Both the position numbers and the translations under genes were made by a program. This document shows positions 49,700 through 63,757 of a stretch of DNA of 64,000 nt, piece by piece. The notes under the pieces are model-generated. The model worked only from the letters and a program-made list of their open reading frames with translations, did no database searches and was not told the DNA's origin. The number at the start of each line of letters is the position of its first letter. Within the stretch, counting starts at the first letter, position 1. Source of the stretch: Alnus glutinosa (lineage: Eukaryota; Streptophyta; Magnoliopsida; Fagales; Betulaceae); contig NC_084894.1 in assembly GCF_958979055.1 (NCBI RefSeq), positions 439,001 through 503,000 on the forward strand. Reading direction: 5' to 3'.

Positions 49700-51105
49700 A
49701 GCAGGATTATGTTAGTGGAGAGCTCGTCTTTGAATTCTTGTCAGCATGTCATCTTGACTGATTTCTCAACGTTCAGTTGAGACCAAATCATACAAAATAA
49801 TTGGATATCTTTATATATCCTTGTATCTCAAAGGGACATGCAAGCCATTTTCACAAATGGGACAAGAGGGAGGGAAACGAAAGAAAAAGCAAAAAAGAAC
49901 AGAAACAAGAGAATAGATAAAGAGATAAAAAAAAAAAAGGCATGCTTTGTATTTTCTTAATGTTGTCCGTTTTGGTAGGCCGGAGTTGTTGTCCTCACAC
50001 ACCTAAGCCCAAATTGGTCAACGATAAACAACCAATGTTCGTGAAGGCACGAACGCAAGACACTTGGAGCCCCGGCAACACATTAGGGTTTCAGATTGGA
50101 CCCTTAACAACACAGGAGAAAACAACTAGAAGCTCTCATGGAATCAAACGCTGGGTTTCGGGGAATCCACTATTTTATTTATTCAAACCTGTCCCACCCT
50201 CACCGTTTAAAGCCACTTCTCACTAGGATCAAGTTTTCCTCCTACTGGACTGGAACATATCCTTGCTTGTAAGTTGTAATTCTCTTTCTTTTCTTTTCTT
50301 TTTCAAAATACAATGTGAGTTTAATAGACTAGGTATGAAAAGAATTCTCCAACTCAATTTGGAGGAAAACTGTCTTCATTATGGTTATGGCCTCACTAGT
50401 CACTAGCATAGTAGTATCAGTGTCAAAGTTTGCCAAACTTGTTTTTACAGTGGTAATTCTGTATAATTCACATTTGCAATTACCTAAGCCAAATTATTAT
50501 CAGATAAACCCAGGGTATAGCGCATGACCCAATTCTAGGGAGTTTGTATCATTTATGTAATTAGATAAATGATTCTAGTGCTCGAAGGAGGAAGCTAAGA
50601 AACCATTTATTGTATTGAAAATGGTGATACAGTAATCAAACCACAAGCGTAATAAAAGAATCACCATTAATAATTCAGAAGAATATTCTGAGTGTATGAA
50701 ATTAAAAACACAATGGGGCCAAAACTGCGACAGGAATTGCCTCCCTGGCAACCCTTCAATCTCACGCACCAACCTTCAAGAAAATGGGGAAAAGGGGAGA
50801 AAAAAAAAAAAAAAAAAAAATTCTCTCAAAAATCATAGCTCCCTACCCTTCTCTTATGGACTCAAAACCACCACGCTATAAATAACACTTCGTACTATAC
50901 ACATTCTACAAAAACGGTTCGTTTCAATTGCAGTACTGTTGACTTTCACACTCAAACTGATGCCGGCTTGCTGTAAAGCATCATGCCAAAGGAATGGTGG
51001 AACCATCTTATGGAAAAGAATGGGTGATAAATATATTTCACACACGAGGACCAGACAAAGCAGTGTCTCAAAACACAGCAAGACGCCGCCTTTTCATCAA
51101 AGGTG
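49700..51105. other. ERF promoter region and importin 3' flank
   Basis: No gene was recognised. The left part is the upstream region of the ERF gene. The right part, from about 50880, is likely the 3' UTR of the importin gene on the minus strand. An A-run of about 20 lies at 50801-50820. Confidence 0.5.
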
Positions 51106-52009
51106 CTATTGTGAGAGGATAGACTGCAATGCAAGCTGCTGCTGGGGCTGCAAGGAGGACCAAGTAGAGGCCAATGTAGCTGGTGGTAAGGTCTGCTGAA
51201 GCTGCCTTAGCAGATTAATCATTCGGCTTGCAGTTTGTTCTGTTGCTAGATCCTTACCCGCGCATAGAACCTACCAATTAATCACACCCCTCAATTAGAG
51301 AAAAATAGAGCAACCATTCTTAAAATGCATATGCACTTAGATAGCATCTGAATAAGACCAGAGCATAACTTGAACATAAAAGGCCATTACCAGTGATTAA
51401 CATGTAAACTAAAATCAACAATAATAAAAGTGTTCGTTATGGGTAGGAAGCTTGGTGTCAAATCAATCTTTTATCCCAAGATCTTGCAACATGGGTCATA
51501 ACTAAAAGAAATCACGGTGTACAAATTCTTTCTCCCATATCTTATGGTAGACACAAGGGCATTTACAACATAGGCGCGTCATTGCAGAAACCTATGTAAG
51601 AGACAGGAACAGAATACAAAAGGCACTAGCTAATCTAACCACCACCTGCCGTATAGCTTATACGCTCAATGGCCTTCCAACAGACCAGGGAGGGGGGAGA
51701 ACTTGAAAATTTGGCCTTATAATTTGTGGCTCAGTAGTTTACTTTTTCTTTTCTTGAGCATCATGGTGGATTAGTTATCTGTTTGTTGGGTAAAGATCAG
51801 GCACACCTCCAATGTTACAGTTCATAAGGTGTTGGACTCGTATTCCAGACCCAACTCTGGTGATTTCTGAAATGCAGAAAGTGACCATGGGTGTGACACG
51901 GTGTCCCTAAAGGTATAAGTTTCATAGAAAATCAATTTTGGGGGGTATGGAGAATAGGCACTTCTGAATTGTCTGGAGATGGTGTATCCTTATCTACACC
52001 TAATTGAAA

Positions 52010-52046
<37 letters not shown>

Positions 52047-55000
52047 AAAAGGCATGGCCTTCACATCATATTACTATTTATTCTTACATTCTGCAAAATT
52101 AACTGGGAGATAAAAATGGAGGAAAGATGGATCTCAAAATTCTATGATACCATACCGGCGGACTTGCTTAAGAAACACATCTTTGAAATCACAATTTTAT
52201 TTTTTTTCATTTTTATATAATCCATCAGTTAAATCAAGAGTGTCTAATCTACACAATAATCAGAACTAACCTCAGCAAATACTGCAACGATTTTAGGGAG
52301 ATATTGATTGTTGGGCCCCAAAAGTTCCCTGTCTGACCTGTAGATGGAAAGAAGCTCCTCGCTCAATATGATGGTGTAGTTATGCTTAGGCATAAATAAA
52401 TTAAAAGAGAAAAGATGAGAGGAGTGCAAGTCAGCAAAGATTCAAGTCCTTACCTCTCCACCATTGAACAAAGCTGCTCATGAACAACTTTGGCCTCGAT
52501 CAAATCACCTTTTATTGGCAAGCAGTTTAACCATGCAGGAATGACCTGCCAAACACCAGAAGACATACAGTATTACATTCAATACCTATTTATTAAATTT
52601 TCTTCTCTTTATTTCTTTCTTTTCTTTGTTGTGTGGGGGGGGGGGGGGGGGGGGGGGAGATGGAAATACCTGAGCTGAATCTACGCTGTCACGATGAAAC
52701 TGGCATATTTTTCCAAGTGCAGAAACAGCATTATCATATGCCATAAGATTATCAGGTTCCAAGGCATTGGGATGCCGTATCACAACATTTAACCTTGAAA
52801 GAGCCTCTGGACAAAGCCCCTAATTATTGTCAATACTATACAACACATTAGCATCAAATCCTGTAAGAAATGAAAGCAGAAATACCTCCGACAAGATGTT
52901 TAAATACAGGCCCACCAAACTCTGCACAAACACCAAGGCCATATACAGCTGCCTGAAAAAATAGTAGTGCAACTAGAATGAGAACCGCAAACTTAAAGCA
53001 TATGAACTATGGCAGTTTAGTTAGTGCAGACCTGTCGGACATCAGGATTCTCATCATTGCAAGCCTCCAAAAGGAAGGGAAGAAATGTATCATAGTACCT
53101 GTTCCATCCACAATATAAGAAAAGAATATATCACATGTTCTTTATGATGATTAATGATCCGTAGCAAACATTATGATGGTGCATACTTAAGCGCCGTTTC
53201 ACGGCACTGCTCCGCCACATCATCAAAGATGCAAATCGCAATCCTTCTCTCTTCAGGTGTCTTATCCTTACCCTGTATTCAGAAGAAGAAAAACAGTTTT
53301 GAATGGGGCAAAAATAAAGGATCAAAAAATGCAGAGCCCAAAAGATGTTGACAAAACAAAAAGATCATTACTTAAAAAAAAAACAAAGAAGATCATTACA
53401 TTAAATCAAAGAGTTTGAAAGAATCAAAGTATCTCATATAGAATTGGAAGAGTTTAAATCACCTTTAGGCTTTACCATAAAAATCAACGAAAAAATGTCA
53501 TTTTCAATTACAAAGAATCACAAGAACATAAGATGAGGTCTTCCTAATTAAATCAAACACAATCGGACCCATTGTAAATAAATCCAATGAATCAACTATT
53601 TGTGATGATTGTGTCCATGTTACTTATAGCTTCTAAAGAAAGCAATTGAAGATACATTTGATTAAGATCATTGGAAAATGTGCACAAATCCAAAATTAGC
53701 ATATTACAACTTTCAGCAAGATATTTTGATCGGGCTCACTAATGATTGAAAAAAAAAAAAAAACAAAAAACATAACACTCAATACATAGTACGAGGCTTA
53801 GCAGATAAAGCAAAAAATCTGAAATAAAGAATATTTGTCAAACGAATACAGGAAAAGGAAAATGATTAGGTGATGGCATCAATTCAACATGATCAAATCT
53901 GCAAAAGCAAGCACAAAATCTAGCAACCATGAACCATTAATGAAAGGCATATCTCAATGTTTAAACACTACAATTGTCCACAAAACACAAGTCTTAAGAG
54001 GAACAAAACGTATCAAAATTACAAATCATGATTCAAGAAGGGACCAAAGGAGTGGCAGAACTTACCCACATAGGTGTTAGATATGATGACAGCTCATCAA
54101 AGAACGGCAAGAAAGCGGATTTGAATGTTTTGATCAAAGTTCCCAAGATTTCACCAACCTAAAACAATTAGTGTTTAAGGCAAGACACATGAGATTCCAC
54201 AGATAATCAAAATATTTCTAAAGTTAGATAAATAAAGCATTTTGATGTGCATGACGCCAATGAATAGCATATGAAAAACTAACTTGATCAAAAACTTCTT
54301 CCTCTTGCTCATTTTCCTCTTTAATCAATTCCCCCTCCTCAGCATCAAAATCTTCAGCTTTGCTTCTCTCTGATCTCTCTCTTTTTCTAGTTGAACTAGC
54401 TGTGATAACCTGTTTTATCTCGTCCACGATGGACCTGACTTGGCTTTCATCCAAAAGTGGTCCAGAGATCTGAAAGACAGAATACAAAGTTGGTAAGATA
54501 TCTTTAAGGATTGCATTGGTATCAGCATGGAATGGCAAAACTGCTACTAAGAAACAAAACAAGATTGAACCAGAAACAAGAGAAGTAGAAAGATCACATT
54601 CAGAAGCACATAAAAATTTGGAATGTTGATAATGCCCAAGGTAGTGGGCACATACACTTATACCCACAACCAAACCCAAACCACCCAGACAAACACTCGA
54701 GATGGGGGTGTGTGTGAGAGAGATATACTTGAAAACAATGTACCAGAAGAGAGATGTAATTTTTTTTCTTTTTTCGATAAGCAACCGAGATGTAATTCAA
54801 TTAAAGCTTTAGAATATTGTGAAGGAAGAAAAAATAGTAAAATGGTAAAAATAAACTTTTTTTCCTGAGCGGTTAAAAAGAGACTCTGCTACTAGAAGAA
54901 ACAACCTTTTTGTTAAAACAACCAAAAAATAAGCTCAAGTATAACCTACTAAACTAGTAGTAAATAATTTTTTTACATGCTTCATCGCATATTTGGGTAC

Positions 55001-56854
55001 AGACATCATCTATAAAGAATACTGTACAACGCAAGTGACGAGATATACAGGACATCAATAACACAACAGAACAAATAATAATAATAATGAACAGGCAAAA
55101 GGATCACCACACACTGTGCATCTCCAGTTTTCTATTCTTATGGCTCTGGATGATTCCCAACCCTAATTTTCCGACTCTGAAAGGAAAACGTTATGATGGA
55201 AAAATTACTAGTTCACTTTATCACGACCTGATTAACAACTCTCAAATACTCATCATAGTAACTAACAGGGCAAAGGTTCGGGAGAACCTTGATTAAGATC
55301 ATAAAGTTCCATTATTACAGGAACATACAAAATTTTATTGTGAGCAAAGTTCAAGTGAAAACAAACTCTCAAAGCCCTCTCAGTTTTTAAAATTACCACA
55401 AACTTCCAGAGATAACGCCAGCTTTTTCATGAAACAAAAGGATTAACATAGCCCACCCCAAAGATCCGCTTAAGGCTCATTGCTTGAATTGCAATTACTG
55501 TAGTGTACGTACTGCTACAAATTCAGTTCTTAAAATTAGAGGTTTGGTGCACATAATTTCTCAAGCACTAAACCAGTTTCTTCTTCGGGAAAGGAAATTT
55601 GTCACAAATTAAAGGGGCGGACATAACTTTCTTCATCCAATCCCATTCTGGACCATCCAAATCTTTACCTTCCAATAAGATCTGAATCAAAATCTAATAT
55701 TTCTTTTTGATAAGAAAAAAAATCTAATATTATATTTCTAATCCTAACTATCAGCTTCTAGCAGAGAAATGACAAGGAGATATGCGAATTTCAACACAAT
55801 TCAACACTGAGAATGTGAATTCAAACTAGAAGGTTGAATTTAACAAAGAAAAATTCCAAAAGACCTGAAAAATTGGGCACCAACAAAGTTATGCAAATAA
55901 ACATCATAGAGTATTACAAACCTGTACGCATTCATTTAAAGCATCCAACATACTTGCGGATATCTCTGTATCAGGTTCCTGCAAACAAAAACAAATTTGC
56001 TGTAACTACTTTACCACCATCAAAGTCAGAACCTAAAATATCAAACAAAATTGGGGGGGGGGGGGGGGGGGGGGGCGGCATTAAATCTTAAATAAAAGCA
56101 CATGACATATTAGATAGAAGAACAATTACCTTATGTAATGCTTCCACCAGGGCTGGAATGATATAGTCAGACAATTGCTTAATATAGGACTCATTACGAC
56201 CTTGAGCTAGCCCCTTCTCCACAGCTAATTTTGCGGAACGCAGTAGCTCCGGCATGGCTAGGGAAAAAAAAAAAAAAGAGTACATGTTTCCCATTGGGAG
56301 ATTAAGCAAGAGTTGGAAAAGTCAAGAACAAGAAAAGGAGAGAAGAAGATAATATAAATGAACAATTCTATACCTGAAACAGCTGCTTTCCTAACTTCTT
56401 CATGGAAATAAAATTTGAGAAGTGGAACCATTGTCGGGGCAACCTGTATAACAGATAAATCATTCTTTAATTATCAAGTTGTTACAAAGCCTACTAAGAA
56501 AAGTACAACAAATATGCACTTAGACACACCTGATCAATCCATGGAAAGAATCCTTCTTTCAGCTCATCAGCGTAGCAACACAGCATATTACAAGCTGTAG
56601 CTTTTTCCTCCAGCACACTAGTCTTGATCCCTATCCTTTTATCTCCAAGAGTAATGGTCTCCATACTGTAGTAAAGACAACTCTTAGAGAGATGACCATT
56701 GACCAATACCATTTAGCAAGACAAAGACAACCATTGACACACCTTACCTAAAATGCAATGGTTGCAGCATCAAATATAGGATTTCAAATGCAACAGTAGC
56801 AGGTGCATTTGGATATGCATTTGCAGTATTGTTTGTAATATGTGTATGCATGTG

Positions 56855-56918
<64 letters not shown>

Positions 56919-57720
56919 ATTAGAGAAAATAGATCTGTCAAAGTTGCAAAAAATGAAACCTTGAATTGCTCAAATAATGAAAAACCAAACATCATTGGAT
57001 ACAGATAACCAGTGAGCCAACACAGACACTCACTATTCATAAAGTAATCATAAGTCCAATTGTGCATGTATTAAATGAACTTAAAGGAGTAAAAAATGCG
57101 CAGACCTTTCATCATCAGAGTCTTCAATATCATTATCTGAATCTGCAGATGTAATGGTCACATCAGGCTTGAGTTGAGCAGACTGAAGTAGAGGGGGCAT
57201 GACAACACTCATATAAGGAAGAAAATCTTGACCCAAACACTTGCAGAGTCTGGCCCATGCCTATAAATTGTAGAGTAATTACGATAAAAGGAAAATAGCA
57301 TTAATAATAATGACAACACTAATAATAATTATTATTATATGATATGATGATGCTTTCAGCACATTCTAAATGATAAAACCTACTTGTAGCATGTAACTTG
57401 TTGTTGGATCATCTGTCTCCAACTGAGATCCTTGCAAAGACATAAGCACTTCCATAACCTTGCATTAATAAAAAATAAAAATAAAAACATTAGATAGAAG
57501 TTTTGCCTAAATAAAGTAACTAATACACATATTGTCAACCGCAAAATACGCCTCAAAAAATTAAAAAGAAAAAAAGATAGCAGGTGAATTAAGTGATTGC
57601 AGGACTAGTAAATTACAATTCATTCCCCAAAATGGATGAAAACTTCAGGTAGTCTTGTTATAATAGGATTAGATTTTAGAAAGAAAAACACACATTTGGA
57701 GCTCCTCAGAAGTGGGGGGG

Positions 57721-57751
<31 letters not shown>

Positions 57752-60700
57752 CTTTGACATTTAATAAGAAAAAAAAAAGTTACAAAGTTTGCACTTTAGG
57801 CTCTGTGAATAAAGGACTAGTTGAACAAATGGTAAGGCTTACAAGAAACCCTTGAAATTCATTTATCAATACAGTATCCTTTGAGATGAAACAAACTGAT
57901 TTCAAAATTAAAATGCAGTAAAGGGCTTGCGGTAGAAAGCACGTAATTTGAGAGAGCTCTATGTACATAATGCTACTTACCTGCTTTGCATCATCCCTAA
58001 ACTTCTCCTTTCCAACAGCCATTCCAACCAAACTAATGCACTCCATGGATTTGGCACGGAGCATGCGGTTGGATTTATCAGTGGCATTTACCAAAATTGC
58101 TTTCAGGTAAGGTATAACTGCATCATAATATTTTTGGAAGTGCTCCTACAGATATGCTTACCATTAAACAGTCATTCACGAGAAACAAAAACAAAATTAA
58201 TGACCAGACAATCTCATGAAGTACCTGAGATGAATCAGCAACTGATGCTAAAGCAGTCAAGGCACCTTCTTGCACCAATTGTTTGCCATTCTGCAAGTTT
58301 CATACAAGATAATAAGACCTAACAGAAATATCTGTGTTCATACAAATATAATTAAGTGTTTGCATTGCAAATGTGTTAGCGCTTTTTCTGCTGAGATACC
58401 TGCAGAAGTACAAGCAATTTGCTCACTATTCCATCTAAGTAAGGTGTTAAGATATCTGGTGTGCAGTTCTCACTGAAGTTGAGCACTGCTGAAGCGGCAT
58501 GTGCCTGTAGATACAAAAATTTGGAGAAAACAATGAATAAACCACTGCTCAAAAATACAATTAATAACCTTTAATACACGCTACAAGAAAAAAAAAATAT
58601 CAAGTCGCCTCAGGAACCAAAACAACACCGTATTAAATATACCAGGAGACCAAAGCTTGCAATCTACATGCAAAAATAATTCAAGCAACCAAAAGGTAGC
58701 ATACAAAGCAAGAACACTAATATGATGATACGAAAGACTTTTAGCCATACATTACAAAACCTGATATATAGCCATTTTAGATTCCAAGTACAGTAGATTT
58801 AGTTAGAACCCCCCACCCCCACCCCCCCTCCCCACAGCAGGGTTCAAAGAATAAAGTTTTTGTGGTTAATTTCAACCTAAATAAATTTGTGTAGAAATAA
58901 GGCAGTCAAAAGCACAGTTAGAGGGAGATGTACTTAAATTTTCTATTCATGCCTGAATTTTTCAAGAGGAAAACACTATTTTGTGATGCAATATCAAGTA
59001 TTCTCCAAGCTCCTTTGAGAACTTTTAAGCTGAAGGTTGATTTTCATTATACTCAGAGTCAGCTATCTTAAAGCTGTCATAACCTCTACAGTCCTAAGGC
59101 CAGTCTAACATAAATTGTAGCCCTTAATTAAGTTTCGTCGTATTAATCAGCATGCCTAAAACAATAAAAAAGTCTCAAAACCCTCATTTTGATTTCAAAT
59201 CACTCCTAGATCTACTATTTAAATCAAAATGTATAAAGAGACGTTGAATTGAAAAATGCAACCAAATTACTAAACTATAATCAGGAAGTCCGACACTTTC
59301 AAGAAAAAAAAAAGTTGTATTCTTTATAAGAAAAGTACAGTTGCAGAGCTATGCTCCAAGTCCAAGCCATACAACAAGATGCAGGTAGAATCGCATTCCT
59401 ATCTGTTGATCACATACGCTCATTTTCAATAGATGGGTAAAATGTAAATTTCCAAGTTGAGAACTTCACAAATACCTTGTCAATGTTCACAAGTAAAACT
59501 ATGTCCAAATATTTAACAAATAACATTAGTGCAATTGCTGGACTCATTTTGAGCAACAAAATAGATAAAAAAATCATTTCAAGCATTTATTACATACTAA
59601 AAAAATCATTGCAAAAGGAGGCTCAATCCACTCTAGTCCATTAGAGTGAGAAATTTACAGCATAACACTGTAAGAAACTAAAGGGAACTCTAGTTCAAAG
59701 AAACACAAAATGCCCACTCTGCAACTAACCTGTACTCTGGGATTCTGGAAGTCATCCATAGCTGCAGCAAGTGCTGGCAGCACCCGCCCATGGTACTGAA
59801 CCTGCAAGTCCGGACCCAAATCGGTAGATAATTGCCCAATTGCATTAATAGCTGCCCACCTCACACGCGGGTGTGGATCTTGGAAAGAACTTAGAACCAT
59901 TGCCACCACTTGGTCCAAGTTTTTTAACATCACCTGTGACAATAGGGAACATGTAAAGAATCACCAAGACAACAAAGGAATATAATTCCATTCAAACAAA
60001 CAGAAAAGGCATGGTTTGCAAAACGCTTAATCAAGTAAATTTGTTTTAACATGATTTACCACAAAAGAGAGCCCTTAGAAACTTCATCTAGTGAGCACAA
60101 TGAACACATGAATCAAAAGGAATCAAGAGGGCCCGAGACTACACCAGTTGTGTATTTGCAAACACTAAAGAGATGTCCAGGTACTAAAAACATTTTTATT
60201 AATCTAGTTCAAGTGTCATTATCAAACAATGCAAAGTAACCGACCAAATGTTTTAACGTCTATCCAAAGTTGTCCCATTCAAATTCACGCAAAAAGCAAT
60301 GACAAAGAATAATCAAAACATAGTGGGGACTTTATAACCAGTGCCGAGCTTCTGCCACCACCTTATATCTAGCTTTTGAAGCATCTAATTACATCGCATT
60401 CTCACATGAAGAATTCAAGAACCGTGGAAGCATTCTAAGAACTCACCAGCATCACCAATTCCATTACCAAATATTGTTTAGCAGAGACAAGCATCAATGA
60501 TAAAATGGAAATCAAAATCAAAATGCGTATACTTCCCAAAAGAATTTAACCCACAACTCACCGTTTTCCAAATTCACATTTCAAAAACACAAGAAGTAAA
60601 TATATCATATTACACTACTGGGAACCAAATGAAATAGTACTGATAGCATTATCATTACCTTCGCGCAACCCTCTGCGATCTGCGCAAGCGCAATCAGAGC

Positions 60701-61888
60701 AGCGTGGTGCTTCTGCCACTCAGGAGCCGCCAAATACACCGGCAACTGCTCGGACGCCACTGGAACAATCGTATTACCCCCCAACGAAATCGACAACCGG
60801 TCCAAACACTCCTGCGCGACGCTATAATTGCTCGTCTCGCCTGCGTCCTCCTCCTCGCTCTCCGCGCTATGCCACGCAGGATCGTCCTCAATATCCAAAA
60901 GCATCTTCATCAGAATAGCGAATAGCCGGCTTATGAATTGCGGCAGCTTCCGCATCATACCGGGCGCCCTCTCCCTCGCCTCGGCGAGCGTGATCACGAA
61001 CTCGATCGCCAAATGCCTCGTCCCTTCCTCCAACGACTCCGCCTCCGCAATCTGCAGCATCGAGCCAACGACGTCGACGAGCTGCCGCCGTAGGAACCTC
61101 GGCTCGGTCCCTGCCAGCTCGATCAACAACTCTAACGCCTCCTGCGCCGTCGCCTCGTTACCGTTGTTCAACGCCTCGGTCAACGTCGTCATCATCGCCG
61201 GCAAGAGGTCCTGGAACCGGTCCCGATCCGCTGAGTTCGACAAACACTGAATGAAATTGATCGCAGCGTTGAGCGCCGCGATCTTGACGTCCGAACTCGG
61301 CGACGCTGTCAAGCACTGCAAAAACACGGCGTGGAGGTGCTTGATGTGCGGGACGAGCGTGTCACCTATGTACTGCGAGAGCTGCGCGAAGATCAGGAAC
61401 GCCGATTCCTGCATCTTCGGGGAATCGGACGAGACGCATTGGAACATGAACGGAAGCAGCTCCGGCCAGCCGTTATCCGGCAAAATCCCGGAGGCGAGCT
61501 CCGAAACGGTGTCGCAGAGCTTCTTGGAGATGGACTTGGATTCCTCGCGCTGGATAGAGGAGAGGAGGATAGACTTGATCGAGGACTGAGTGGGAGCGCT
61601 GAGTCGCGGCCAGAGATAGGACTCGTCGCGCGTGAGCTGCTTGCGGAGGAGGATCGCGGACATGGCGCGTGCCTCCACATGGGGAGAGGACTGGAGAAGG
61701 TGGGCGAGCTTCAGGGACAGCGAATTGGGTTCGGTCTGCTTGCAGAGGTTGAAGATTGACTCGGCCTGGGAGCGAAGCTCGTTGGACGAGGACATCAGGT
61801 GCGATATTAGGGTCTCGAAGGGGGCCGAGTCGGTTCCGAGTAAGGCCGCGAGTTGGGCCTGCTGGAGCTGAGTCGACTCGGGATCCAT
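51106..61888 (-). CDS. KETCH1: Importin-beta family karyopherin, KETCH1/IPO5-like (20 exons, 1116 aa)
   Basis: A HEAT-repeat nuclear import receptor. The Arabidopsis counterpart KETCH1 (AT5G19820, EMB2734) imports HYL1 and ribosomal proteins and is essential. Exons: 61888-60659, 59933-59730, 58504-58400, 58290-58225, 58145-57981, 57458-57384, 57260-57106, 56665-56530, 56443-56374, 56257-56130, 55978-55922, 54469-54284, 54158-54066, 53272-53187, 53098-53032, 52952-52886, 52806-52670, 52545-52454, 52337-52271 and 51270-51106. All phases agree, giving 1116 codons plus stop. The GC-rich first exon encodes 410 residues, including [20 protein letters not shown] and [16 protein letters not shown]. 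Later exons show [40 protein letters not shown] and [19 protein letters not shown], and the C-terminus is [13 protein letters not shown]. Acidic patches ([29 protein letters not shown]) lie near the middle. Two introns hold 23-base G tracts. Confidence 0.95.
52635..52657. repeat. 23-base poly-G tract in importin intron 17
   Basis: An uninterrupted run of 23 G on the plus strand, i.e. poly-C in the transcript, starts 12 bases inside the intron after exon 17. It lies in an intron of about 124 bases. Confidence 0.9.
56053..56075. repeat. 23-base poly-G tract in importin intron 10
   Basis: A second uninterrupted run of 23 G lies in the roughly 151-base intron 10. Long G runs are rare in this AT-rich sequence, and two of equal length in one gene are notable. 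Confidence 0.9.
56856..56916. repeat. (GA)n microsatellite in importin intron 7
   Basis: About thirty GA units on the plus strand lie between exons 7 and 8. A shorter (GA)n preceded by eight G lies at 57713-57749 in the intron between exons 5 and 6. Confidence 0.95.
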
Positions 61889-62100
61889 TGGAGCGAGCTA
61901 GGGTTTGGTGGCGATGATGAAAACGGTGCCCCTCGCTCTCTCTTCTCTCTGTCTGTCTATCTCTCTCTCACACACTCTCTCTTTGTGTGCGTGCGTGTGA
62001 TGGTGGGGGGAGAGGTTGGGGATTTTGAAGAAAGTGAGGGGGCAGAGTGGGGTTGTGGGGTTTAGGAAAAAGAGGGAAAGCTTAGCTGTATTTTTATGCG
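61889..62100 (-). promoter_or_regulatory. KETCH1: Importin leader and promoter-proximal region
   Basis: Upstream of the ATG on the minus strand lies a stretch with GA/CT-rich runs (61935-61990). The GC content of exon 1 drops sharply beyond about 62060. No TATA box was assigned, and the start site is unknown. Confidence 0.4.
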
Positions 62101-63578
62101 TCATGATTAAATGTTCAACCTTTATTGTTTTTTTGGAGGGAAATAAATAATTTACTCGATAATTTAAAATTGGAAAAATACATTATCAGCACATTGGGAT
62201 TTAAAAAGTAACTTGAAACTTTTATTTATCGAACAAAAAACATAAAAGCAATTGTATATACAATATTTTTATCTCATAATTAATTTATAATATTGAGGTG
62301 GTAGTTTCAACTAATTATTGAATCATTTCTTTAAAAAAAAAAAAAATTAAGACTTTGTTAAGACTATCATATCAATATTGTAGAATAATTATAAAATAAA
62401 AATATAATATATAACTTTACTCAATGCAAATAGGCACCTGGATCATCCTTCCATACAAAATGTTGGCAAGAAACACCACGACACGTATCACTTACAATAA
62501 AAATGAAAAAAAATATATATAAATAACATAAAATAAATAAGAAAACAAAAAGGAAAAATAAAAATAGAGCGATAGTCGAGCCATACTCATTTGATCAAAA
62601 GGGATGGTTGAACCACCTCATAACTTTTGGAAATGCTTCGACCACTTGAAAGATATGGCTTTAACAACTTTCATATGACCATTTGGGGTGGCCGAATAAC
62701 CTCACTGGGTGGTTCGCCCATCCTAAGGTCAGCCAGAATGGGTAATTGAGCCACCCCCTTTGGCCAAATGGAGGTGGCTCGACCACCTCGTCTAATAATT
62801 TTTTTTCTTTGCTTTGTTTTTGTTTTTTTATTTTTATTTTTTTATAACTTCTAAATTTTTCATTATAAGTGAAACTTGTCACAATATAATTGGTACTAAC
62901 GTGAAAAGTGAGCTTATGAGCCTGTTTGTATTTTATGTTTACTATGAAAAGTTTTTAGTCACTTTTTAAATCTTATTATACTATTTACAATTCAGTAAAA
63001 CCACAAAAATTGGTTTTACCTTTTTTCCATTTGAAATAATAGCTCTATCATTATGATGCAGGTTAAATTAAATATTAGCAATTTTTTTTTTTATTGTTTC
63101 TTCTTTCTTTTTTATAGTTTAATAGAATTACTTATTACTTGTTAAATTACCATTAATCTTAAAAGCTTAAGCTAATAAGAAGAGATAAATTTAATCACTT
63201 AATTATACTATAACACTCATCTCGTATGTTCAAACTTTTTTTTAATAGATGATGCCCAACATGTAGAATATTTAATTAAAATGAAAGGTAAATAATATTA
63301 ATTTAATTGGGTCTCATCTATTAAAATAGAGTTTGAGCACACGTGAGAGGAGTGTTAAAATATTATTAAATAATTAAATTTATCTCTTATTATCATATTA
63401 AACTTTTTAGGATAAATGATGGTTTAACATTATTAAAGAGAAAATCCAAACTTCTGTCCAATTGTGTTTCCATAGATAAAGGTTTTTTTTTCTTTTTTCT
63501 TTTTTATCTGAAATTATGTTTGAGAAAATTCGATTTATTAAATTATTATATATTCTTAAAATATGTAATTCTCATATA
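62101..63578. other. Right-edge intergenic DNA, no gene seen
   Basis: AT-rich DNA. The segment 62570-62790 repeats GGTGGCCGA, GGTGGTTCG and GGTGGCTCGACCACCTCG in both orientations, similar in style to the GGCCGGCC-rich block at 15050-15135, and is probably a degraded repeat. No coding region was recognised. Confidence 0.5.
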
Positions 63579-63757
63579 GAAATGCTAGGAGTACCAATTT
63601 TTTTACCAAGAGAATGGTACAAAAATGATGTGGAGCTTATTCATAGGAGATGATCAAACAATTAATAAAAAGAAATGTTACGGATACTAATGAATAAGCT
63701 TCACATCATATTTGTATTCATCTCTTGGTAAAAGATTTGGTATCTCTAGCATTTCTC
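63579..63757. mobile_element. Hairpin MITE, family copy 2
   Basis: Mirror-image arms read AATGCTAGGAGTACCAATTT...GAATGGTACAAAAATGATGT and ACATCATATTTGTATTCATC...GGTATCTCTAGCATTTCTC. It is of similar length and internal arrangement to the element at 48150-48326, including the TGAATAAG core, and is judged the same family. No coding capacity. Confidence 0.75.

Noticed and set aside
60694-61871. Several long open frames on the plus strand, and in other minus frames, over the importin first exon
   Set aside because: They are shadows of the GC-rich 410-codon exon. The minus-strand frame has clear importin sequence and the others match nothing.
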